Shown: one piece after another, positions 1 to 5,570 of the stretch | How positions within the stretch are numbered: the stretch's first letter is position 1 | Layout of the letters: every line of letters begins with the position of its first letter | Source of the DNA: Gammaproteobacteria bacterium UBA3498 | GTDB taxonomy: Bacteria; Pseudomonadota; Gammaproteobacteria; Pseudomonadales; Pseudohongiellaceae | Reading direction: 5' to 3' | NCBI GenBank assembly: GCA_002377605.1 | Contig: DFQD01000211.1 | Span: forward strand, 7,482 to 13,258 | DNA: 5,777 bases | The notes under the pieces: generated by a model | Databases searched by the model: none | What the model was told of the DNA's origin: nothing | The model's input: the letters and a program-made list of their open reading frames with translations, nothing else | Program-made: the position numbers and the translations under genes

Positions 1-77
1 CGGAATTGGTAGACGCGCTAGCTTCAGGTGCTAGTGGCCTAACGGTCGTGGGAGTTCAAGTCTCCCTCTGGGCACCA
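1..77 (+). tRNA. tRNA-Leu, anticodon CAG, 5' end cut off by window edge
   Basis: This is the 3' part of a class II tRNA that reads CUG leucine codons. The anticodon stem is CTAGC (18-22) with GCTAG (30-34), and its loop TTCAGGT (23-29) places CAG at 25-27. A long variable arm follows (36-39 pairing with 44-47), which is typical of Leu, Ser and bacterial Tyr tRNAs. The T arm is GGGAG (50-54), loop TTCAAGT, then CTCCC (62-66). The 3' acceptor strand is 67-73, the discriminator base is A74 and CCA is encoded at 75-77. The D-loop AATTGGTAGA closely resembles E. coli tRNA-Leu. About ten bases, including the 5' acceptor strand, lie before base 1. No clear terminator hairpin follows, only a short T-run at 94-98. 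Confidence 0.96.
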
Positions 78-208
78 TAGGTACTTCTAGGTCTTTTTAA
101 TCCCGGGTATTTCTTGGCTTTTACATCAATATAGACAGAAATCCTTTTCTTTAATTGGCTTAAGATTCAGTGTAAAACTAGAGACAATAAAGGGAAAAGA
201 TATTCCAC

Positions 209-934
209 ATGCTAGAAAGCAACAAAAGTTGGGTCCATCGCCACACTGCAAATGCGCGCATTTGCCATTGGATAATGGCGATTTCCTTCTTCTATTTGCT
301 CTATAGCGGAATCATGATCTTTCTGCATTTCCCTGAGCTCTATTGGGGCAAAGTTGGATTCCAAGGTTATCCAGCAATCTTCAAATTAGAAGAGTGGGGA
401 ATCTCTTGGGAAAGGGCAGAAGAGTTAGGTGATCGCCGCTGGGGTCGCAATTATCACTATACGTTTGCGTGGGTGTTTGTCATAAATGGATTGATTTACT
501 TATTCTGGAATGGCTGGCAGAAAAAATTCTATAGGAAGATGCTTCCTACAAGTCAGGAACTTTCGATTCCCCATCTAAAATCTGAAGCTAAAAGACATAT
601 GAAGTTTCGCGCCCCAAAAGGATCGGCTGCTGCTAAATACAATGTATTACAAAAGTTAACCTATATAATTGTTCTGTTTATATTGTTTCCTTTTATGATT
701 ATTAGTGGCTTCGCACAGATGCCTGCCTTTACAGCAATCTCCCCCGAACTAATCGATTTTTTTGGCGGTCGTCAAACCGCGCGCACACTACACGTGGTTT
801 GTTCACTACTACTTGTGTTATTTGTTGTAGTGCATCTGTTGCAAATGTTTGTTACTGGCACGCTAAATCAATTGCGCGGAATGATAATAGGGAAATACCA
901 AATTACTCAGGAATCAAATGAGGTTGCTCAATGA
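209..934 (+). CDS. Four-helix cytochrome b (b561/Ni-hydrogenase type), membrane partner of the molybdoenzyme
   Basis: This is an inner-membrane di-heme cytochrome b that should carry electrons between the quinone pool and the molybdoenzyme encoded next. Four hydrophobic helices are visible at about residues 20-39, 84-103, 149-170 and 193-217. Likely heme ligands are His20 (helix 1), His83 (start of helix 2), and His195 and His209 (both in helix 4, 14 residues apart), the usual pattern of the bacterial cytochrome b561/HyaC-type fold. The 2-3 loop (104-148) is rich in Lys and Arg, so it and both termini are probably cytoplasmic. The ATG at 209 is preceded by AGGGA (191-195), a rather distant Shine-Dalgarno. 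The stop overlaps the next start (ATGA, 931-934), implying translational coupling. The heme family is clear; the redox partner is inferred from gene order. Confidence 0.9.
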   Translation: MLESNKSWVHRHTANARICHWIMAISFFYLLYSGIMIFLHFPELYWGKVGFQGYPAIFKLEEWGISWERAEELGDRRWGRNYHYTFAWVFVINGLIYLFWNGWQKKFYRKMLPTSQELSIPHLKSEAKRHMKFRAPKGSAAAKYNVLQKLTYIIVLFILFPFMIISGFAQMPAFTAISPELIDFFGGRQTARTLHVVCSLLLVLFVVVHLLQMFVTGTLNQLRGMIIGKYQITQESNEVAQ

Positions 935-1713
935 GTAAAATCAGTAAGCATGAAAAACCCGAAGAATTTACCTTAACGCGCAGAAAACTCATTTCTCGAT
1001 TTGGCGCGCTGGGTGGCATCTTGTTAACAGGGTGCGATACCCAATTTTACAAACCGCCGATTAGTCGCGGTGGCTTAATTGGAATGGCAGACACATTGAC
1101 TATGGCGAGTCAGCGCATGCTTATGTCCAATCAGCAGTTAGTGCAGGAACATGACGTTAGTGAAATTACTGAAAACTTTCCAGTTTGGAATCAAAGTGAT
1201 CCAGATGACGAAGAGTATCAACGCTTAAAAGCAGGAAACTATGTTGATTGGCGATTACCTATTACCGGGCTAGTGAACAATCCAATATCGCTATCTCTTG
1301 AAGACTTAAAACACATGCCTAAACGCACCCAGACTACCATGCATATCTGTGAGCAAGGGTGGTCGGCCATAGCGCAATGGACTGGCGCACCTCTATTATC
1401 AGTCTTACAGGCCGCCGGCGGCATTAAGCCAGAAGCGAAGTACATAATGATTGATGCCTATGGCGGCTGGTATGAGGGTTATGACATGTTCGATGTCGTG
1501 CATCCACAAACTATTCTTGCCTACGGTATGAATGGCAAGGACTTACCTCTAGGTAATGGCGCGCCAGTTAGATTAAGAGTCGAACGCCACTGTGGTTACA
1601 AACAACTAAAGTTTATTAAATCGATTCAGGTAGTTTCTTCGGTAGAAGGCTTCGGTCGCGGCACCGGCGGACTTAATTCTGACTTCGGCTTTCATTGGTA
1701 TGCAGGCGCATAG
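931..1713 (+). CDS. Tat-exported molybdopterin-dependent oxidoreductase (sulfite-oxidase fold), possible lipoprotein
   Basis: A molybdenum-cofactor enzyme of the oxidoreductase molybdopterin-binding domain group (relatives: sulfite oxidase, MsrP/YedY). The substrate is unknown. The N-terminus has a twin-arginine motif, TRRKLI (Arg17-Arg18), then a short hydrophobic stretch ending in LTGC (residues 32-35), so it may be exported folded and lipid-anchored at Cys35. The cofactor-binding domain covers about 105-236. The expected Mo ligand is Cys140 in the HICEQGWSAIAQWTG block, followed by conserved-looking HPQTILAYGMNG (191-202), GAPVRLRVERH (210-220) and GYKQLKFIK (222-230). At 260 aa it is full length for the small single-domain forms paired with a cytochrome b. 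The ATG overlaps the upstream stop, with TGAGG at 919-923 as ribosome binding site. It differs from MsrPQ, whose partner is a six-helix YedZ-type protein. Confidence 0.93.
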   Translation: MSKISKHEKPEEFTLTRRKLISRFGALGGILLTGCDTQFYKPPISRGGLIGMADTLTMASQRMLMSNQQLVQEHDVSEITENFPVWNQSDPDDEEYQRLKAGNYVDWRLPITGLVNNPISLSLEDLKHMPKRTQTTMHICEQGWSAIAQWTGAPLLSVLQAAGGIKPEAKYIMIDAYGGWYEGYDMFDVVHPQTILAYGMNGKDLPLGNGAPVRLRVERHCGYKQLKFIKSIQVVSSVEGFGRGTGGLNSDFGFHWYAGA

Positions 1714-1721
1714 AATCTGTT

Positions 1722-2501
1722 ATGGAAAAGTTGTCCACACTAAGTCGATCAATTGAAGGCAAAATTGTTTTTATTACTGGTGCTGGCAATGGCATGGGAA
1801 GAGCTACTGCAAAACTTTTTGCGGAATATGGAGCTAAAGTTGCAGCCTCAGATTTGCATGAAGATTCGGTCAACAAAACTGTTGAAGAAATTACAAATGC
1901 AGACTACGACGCTCGCGCCTGGCAATTAGATGTCACTGATAAAGAATCTATTCATGCAACGATTCAGTCTGCAGCTGAGCACTATGGTGGTCTAGATGTC
2001 TTAGTAAACAATGCTGGTGTTTCCCTGCGCACAGCCATCGACGATGAAGATTATGAAGAAAGATTTGCCAAAAGCGTGAGCATACTTCTTACCTCCCACA
2101 CGAGAACCATTCGAGCAGCGCTACCTTATTTAAGAGAATCTGGTTCACCTCGAATCATTAATATAGCTTCAACTGAAGGGCTAGGAGCGATTCCAGGTAA
2201 CAGTCCATACACTTCTTCAAAGCATGGTGTAGTCGGGCTAACTCGTTCGCTAGCTACTGAACTAGGAAAAGAGGGCATTACCGTAAATGCAATTTGTCCT
2301 GGCCCTATTCTCACAGCGATGACAGATTGGATTCCTGAAGAGGATAGAGAAATTTACTCTCGCCGCAGAATTGCGTTGCGAAGATATGGCGACCCCGAGG
2401 AGGTTGCCCACATCACCCTAAGCCTCGCTCTACCCGCTGCTTCTTATATTACCGGTGCAGCGATTCCCGTTGATGGTGGATTAACAATACGCCGAGGATA
2501 A
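1722..2501 (+). CDS. Short-chain dehydrogenase/reductase (SDR), NAD-type, with atypical active-site position
   Basis: A classical SDR of 259 aa, a cytosolic NAD(P)-dependent alcohol/ketone oxidoreductase of unknown substrate. Visible motifs are TGAGNGMG (19-26) for nucleotide binding, Asp44 at the end of the second beta strand (suggesting NAD(H) over NADP(H)), Asp70, NNAG (96-99), catalytic Ser150 and Tyr163-x3-Lys167 (YTSSK), CPGPI (192-196) and the C-terminal ITGAAIPVDGG. The Asn that normally completes the tetrad, 28 residues before the Ser, falls at Leu122 in ILLTS. I chose ATG 1722, 8 bases after the molybdoenzyme stop, because the nucleotide-binding strand then begins at a normal distance. 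An in-frame TTG at 1695 would extend into the upstream gene. No good Shine-Dalgarno precedes 1722, so translation is probably coupled. The tight spacing argues for an operon with the two genes before it. Confidence 0.94.
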   Translation: MEKLSTLSRSIEGKIVFITGAGNGMGRATAKLFAEYGAKVAASDLHEDSVNKTVEEITNADYDARAWQLDVTDKESIHATIQSAAEHYGGLDVLVNNAGVSLRTAIDDEDYEERFAKSVSILLTSHTRTIRAALPYLRESGSPRIINIASTEGLGAIPGNSPYTSSKHGVVGLTRSLATELGKEGITVNAICPGPILTAMTDWIPEEDREIYSRRRIALRRYGDPEEVAHITLSLALPAASYITGAAIPVDGGLTIRRG

Positions 2502-2628
2502 CTGCGGCATATTAGGAATTAATGTATTATAAGAAGTGCTTTTTTAATGTTTCTATAGTTGTTCTTGAATATTCTCCTCTTATTCACTTTATACGCATAC
2601 CCACTAGGAAAAATTTAAACCACGAATA

Positions 2629-2670
2629 ATTTAGTATCGATACAGATGTTAGTGTATTGCTCGACTAAAT
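2629..2670. promoter_or_regulatory. Imperfect inverted repeat upstream of the TonB receptor gene
   Basis: ATTTAGT (2629-2635) is the reverse complement of ACTAAAT (2664-2670). After a two-base bulge, CGA (2638-2640) pairs with TCG (2661-2663), leaving a 20-base loop. A separate perfect palindrome, GTATCGATAC (2634-2643), overlaps the left arm. The arms end 58 bases before the receptor start, so this could be an operator or a leader-RNA hairpin. I find no convincing -35/-10 pair and no cobalamin-riboswitch signature such as a GCCACTG box. In AT-rich DNA this could be chance. Confidence 0.25.
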
Positions 2671-2727
2671 GTTGCGCATACCAAAATAGTAAAAACAAAC
2701 ACACTGATTAAGCAATACAGGTAAATA

Positions 2728-4599
2728 ATGCATTCATCAAATATCAGGCTGTTGGCAGTAGTAGTATCAGCCTTTTACTTTGCGCCAGCTGTTTCCGGTC
2801 AAACAGATTCTAGTCCTCTACAAGAAATTGTTGTTACGTCGAGCCTCGTACCAATTCCGCTAAGGCAGATTGGAACTTCAGTTTCCGTAATTACAGAGGA
2901 CGAGATAAATGCTCATGGAAACATATCGTTAGTAGATATTCTCAGACAGCAACCAGCTATAGGTTCTAGTAATAATGGTGGCGCAGGTAAAACAACAGCA
3001 CTAAGAATTCGGGGTGAAGAAGGGTTCAGAACCTTAACTGTCTTCGATGGCATACGCTTGTTGGATCCCAGCGGCACTCAAATGGGATCGGCAATCGAAC
3101 ATATTCTTAGTGACGGTATCGCCCGGATGGAAATTTTACGAGGACCGCAAGGACTAGCCTATGGGGCAGACGCGGGTGGCGTTGTGAATATAAGTACCCG
3201 TCCTTTAGAAGATAGTATGTCCGCAAACATGGATGCACAAATGGGAGAATTTGGTACAGAACAATTCGCTGGAAACATCAGTGGAAAGAGCGACACACTA
3301 GGTTATTTCTTTTCAGCAACAAATTATGAAACCGATGGTTACAACACGCGCAAATCAGACACTTTACTAGCCGACAACGATGGCTATGAGAACACCACTC
3401 TTCACGGAAGGATTGAATTTCAGCTAAATGATAATTGGCGAATTGACTTAGTGCATCGCGACGTCGATGGTGACAGTGAATTCGATGGCTGTTTTAGTGG
3501 AACCACCGTAGACGACTGTTCTTCGAGATTTGAGCTTTCTGCTAACCGCGGAAGCGTCGAATACAACTCTGTAAATTTCAATCACTCTTTCGCTGTTTCT
3601 AATACCGAAACTGATCGGAAAAACTTTGCATTGGGAGTTTCTTCCTTTACGGCAAACGGTGAACTTGAGCGAATGGAGTATGTGGGTAGTGCTACCAATC
3701 TCCCTGGTTTCGATTTGGTTTGGGGGATTGATCACGAAGAAGCGAGTAATAATGGAGTATCTCGAGACAATGAAGGTTACTTCATCGAATACCTAAGTGA
3801 ATTTTCGGATAACTTTTTCTTAACTGCTGGTTTACGTCATGATGAAAATGACGACTTTGGTACAAATACGAGCCATAGAATAAGCGCAGCGTATTTAGTC
3901 GATTGGTCTAATAATGCTGTGCTGAAATTTAAAGGGGCCTTAGGAACAGGATTCAGAGCGCCAAGCCCTTTTGAAATTGCTTATAACTCCGGATCTTTCG
4001 CATTCCCACCTGCTTCACTGATATCGCTCTCTCAGGAAGAGAGTGACGGATGGGAATTGGGATTGGAATACGTGCTTGGAAATCGCGTTCATTTAGAAGC
4101 AGTATATTTTGATCAGGAAATCAAGGACGTTATCTTTTTTGATCTTTCCGGTTTCTCAGGCTACTTGCAAGATACGGGCATGAGCACGTCCAAAGGAGTT
4201 GAGGTAACTGCAGATATTCAACTATCTGACAATCTACACCTTGTTTCAAATTACACCTTTAATGAAACTGAACGACCAAACGGATTGCAGAGACTGCGAC
4301 GGCCAGAAAAACTTCTAAATCTGGGTTTGAAATACAGTAGTATGGATGGTCGATTGAACATTAATAGCTACTATCGTATGTCTCGAGATTCAATCGACGA
4401 AATTTTAGGAAGTGATATTATTAGTCTGGATGATTTTAACGTATTTGATCTTTCAGTTAATTACAATATGTCGGATTCAGTTTCACTTTATGCCCGTCTG
4501 GAGAATGCATTTGATGAAGATTATGAAGAAATCACTGGATTCTATTCGCCCGAACGCGCGTTTTATATCGGGGTAAGGCTTCACCTCTTTGCACACTGA
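2728..4599 (+). CDS. TonB-dependent outer-membrane receptor, BtuB-like
   Basis: A ligand-gated outer-membrane transporter that takes up a scarce compound using TonB-ExbBD energy. The ligand is unknown. The 623 aa begin with a signal peptide (hydrophobic 7-22, likely cut after Gly24). A TonB box-like LQEIVVTS follows (31-38), then a plug domain of about 40-160 with the family blocks SVSVITEDEI (51-60), LRIRG (92-96), FDGIRLLDP (106-114), MEILRGPQGLAYG (134-146) and GVVNIST (151-157). A 22-strand-type beta barrel fills 165-623, with the usual GTGFRAPSPFE (406-416) and the terminal ENAFDEDYEE block (592-601). Cys255 and Cys264 lie in an early extracellular loop and may form a disulfide. The length suits the BtuB-like group. 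AGG (2719-2721) lies 6 bases before the ATG. The 226-base gap from the SDR gene suggests its own promoter. Confidence 0.94.
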   Translation: MHSSNIRLLAVVVSAFYFAPAVSGQTDSSPLQEIVVTSSLVPIPLRQIGTSVSVITEDEINAHGNISLVDILRQQPAIGSSNNGGAGKTTALRIRGEEGFRTLTVFDGIRLLDPSGTQMGSAIEHILSDGIARMEILRGPQGLAYGADAGGVVNISTRPLEDSMSANMDAQMGEFGTEQFAGNISGKSDTLGYFFSATNYETDGYNTRKSDTLLADNDGYENTTLHGRIEFQLNDNWRIDLVHRDVDGDSEFDGCFSGTTVDDCSSRFELSANRGSVEYNSVNFNHSFAVSNTETDRKNFALGVSSFTANGELERMEYVGSATNLPGFDLVWGIDHEEASNNGVSRDNEGYFIEYLSEFSDNFFLTAGLRHDENDDFGTNTSHRISAAYLVDWSNNAVLKFKGALGTGFRAPSPFEIAYNSGSFAFPPASLISLSQEESDGWELGLEYVLGNRVHLEAVYFDQEIKDVIFFDLSGFSGYLQDTGMSTSKGVEVTADIQLSDNLHLVSNYTFNETERPNGLQRLRRPEKLLNLGLKYSSMDGRLNINSYYRMSRDSIDEILGSDIISLDDFNVFDLSVNYNMSDSVSLYARLENAFDEDYEEITGFYSPERAFYIGVRLHLFAH

Positions 4600-4729
4600 T
4601 CGCTCCTAAGTTGTAAAGGAAAGATTTGTAGTTCTTTCATACTCTATCGCCCATTGCTTTTCGACTTTTAGCCCGGGGTGCATAAAAATAAAACGTAAGT
4701 GATGGCTAATTATGAGGGAAGTAGCGGGG

Positions 4730-4758
4730 AAGTGAGCAGTAAATCTGATCACTTTTAA
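4730..4758 (+). terminator. Candidate rho-independent terminator for the TonB receptor gene
   Basis: AAGTGA (4730-4735) pairs with TCACTT (4749-4754). After a G/A mismatch the stem continues as CAG (4737-4739) with CTG (4745-4747), closing a five-base TAAAT loop. The right arm runs directly into TTTTAATT. It lies about 130 bases after the receptor stop on the same strand and just outside the end of the convergent small gene. The stem is short and low in G+C, so activity is uncertain. Confidence 0.4.
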
Positions 4759-4774
4759 TTACATCGAACGGCGC

Positions 4775-4951
4775 CTAGTACTCGTCTCTCTGCTTCTTAA
4801 CCTGAGATAGTTCCTTGGCGAACTCATCCAGTTTAATTCTGATTTCGTCTTCCTTTTTCTTTTTCAGGTAAAGTTGATCGCCGTCGAATTGTGGTTCCTT
4901 CAGCTTTTCGTTTGCAGTTTCACCGATTACTACTTGAGCGGGTTTACTCAT
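4775..4951 (-). CDS. Small charged hypothetical protein, 58 aa
   Basis: I do not recognise this family. The reading frame runs from ATG (complement of 4949-4951) to TAG (complement of 4775-4777), giving 58 aa. GGAG (complement of 4961-4964) sits 9 bases before the start, a good Shine-Dalgarno, which is the main reason to call it. The protein starts MSKPAQVVIGETANEKL, has a short acidic FDGDQLYL segment (22-29) and then a very charged Lys/Glu/Asp-rich second half with a heptad-like LDEFAKELSQVKKQ (41-54), suggesting an amphipathic helix or coiled coil. There is no signal peptide, membrane segment or Cys. It converges on the receptor gene and stands alone. A small regulatory or structural cytosolic protein is possible, but no function can be assigned. 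Confidence 0.68.
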   Translation of the reverse strand: MSKPAQVVIGETANEKLKEPQFDGDQLYLKKKKEDEIRIKLDEFAKELSQVKKQRDEY

Positions 4952-4964
4952 TCGATAGTGCTCC

Positions 4965-5355
4965 AGCTTTTACAAAATTAATTGCTAACAACAAAGTGTG
5001 ATTGTTATAAAATGCATTTGTGTTGTTTTTCTATTTTCTAGAAAAAACGCACAACTATCTTCCCTTCCTAGAGTGCTGCTTTTTTACACTATTTTTTACT
5101 TCAAATTTTCAGGTTTCTTCGCCTCTAGTTCTGAAACCTCAATAATTTTTAGCGTACTTAGCGGGGCAACATATAGTGCTAGTCGGTCAAAGTCAAACAA
5201 TATCTAGTAGTTTGTACGGATTTTATAAACATTCTACATAGAGAAATAAAGTGTTGTACCAGTCCCTTCTGAGGCTCGATCAGGCCTGTTTACTAATAAT
5301 CCATTTGTTTTCTGATAGTTACGAATAAGTCGCTAGATAAATTCATAACAATTAT
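4965..5355. other. AT-rich intergenic stretch with no supported gene
   Basis: I see no supported gene here. A plus-strand open frame (GTG 4998 to 5207) has no Shine-Dalgarno and a Ser/Phe-rich composition without recognisable motifs. A 34-codon minus frame (5200 down to 5096, TTG start) encodes a plausible-looking charged tail but lacks a start signal. Structure seen: the 12-bp palindrome TTTTCTAGAAAA (5034-5045) inside an imperfect inverted repeat whose outer arms are TTGTG (5018-5022) and CACAA (5050-5054). The small minus-strand gene's promoter should lie in the left part, but I could not pick a convincing one. Confidence 0.45.
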
Positions 5356-5392
5356 AGGACATCCAATTATATTTAAAGGACACCCAATTATA
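5356..5392. repeat. Two tandem 16-bp direct repeats, 21-bp period
   Basis: AGGACATCCAATTATA (5356-5371) and AGGACACCCAATTATA (5377-5392) differ at one base (T5362 versus C5383) and are separated by TTTAA, giving a 21-bp period, two helical turns. On the minus strand each unit reads as an ATTGG(A/G)TGTCC motif. The pair lies about 180 bases beyond the stop of the minus-strand transposase-like gene, so it may mark the end of that mobile unit or bind its product. The repeat is directly visible; the role is inference. Confidence 0.8.
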
Positions 5393-5421
5393 ATAATCTT
5401 GCTAATAAAATTTACAAAGTA

Positions 5422-5480
5422 TTGGTAAAAATCTAATCAAAGATGCTTTTTAAGCATCTTTCGTTTTGATTTTTAATCAA
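5422..5480. terminator. Long nested hairpin, probable terminator or mobile-element end structure
   Basis: The core is a perfect 10-bp stem, AAAGATGCTT (5439-5448) with AAGCATCTTT (5452-5461), around a three-base loop. An outer 8-bp stem, TAAAAATC (5426-5433) with GATTTTTA (5468-5475), encloses it, and TTGG (5422-5425) can pair with TCAA (5477-5480) past one bulged base. T-runs follow the core stem on both strands, so it could terminate transcription either way. The only gene pointing at it closely is the minus-strand transposase-like gene, whose stop is about 90 bases away. IS200/IS605- and REP-type elements also use hairpins at their ends, so both roles are open. Confidence 0.6.
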
Positions 5481-5570
5481 TAACAAGGAGGAAACTAATA
5501 ACTAGAGATTTTAGGTGAGAGGAACTTAGTAGGAATCTTGGATAATTAAGGTTTATGTTGAAGAGCTTAA

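Noticed and set aside
67..77. tRNA-Leu 3' end as an integration (att) site
   Set aside because: No second copy of the tRNA 3' end and no integrase gene is visible in the window.
1239..1445. Minus-strand open frames inside the molybdoenzyme, SDR and receptor genes (also 1673-1876, 2126-2314, 3448-3735)
   Set aside because: They are antisense shadows of well-supported genes, with no motifs or ribosome binding sites of their own.
2502..2727. Possible cobalamin riboswitch before the BtuB-like receptor
   Set aside because: I looked for a B12-box-like GCCACTG and the usual G-rich conserved blocks and did not find them.
4702..4758. Plus-strand 18-codon frame beginning MANYEGSS
   Set aside because: It is very short, has no clear ribosome binding site, and overlaps the candidate terminator hairpin.
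5096..5200. Minus-strand 34-codon frame, TTG start, ending in a charged tail ELEAKKPENLK
   Set aside because: The residue pattern looks protein-like and could be a gene relic, but there is no Shine-Dalgarno, an in-frame stop lies just upstream, and it is too short to support.
4998..5207. Plus-strand 69-codon open frame with GTG start
   Set aside because: It has no ribosome binding site, no recognisable motif, and a Ser/Phe/Ile-rich composition expected from AT-rich noncoding DNA.
5485..5491. Perfect Shine-Dalgarno-like AAGGAGG on the plus strand
   Set aside because: No start codon lies at a usable distance; the following bases contain stop codons, so no gene is supported.
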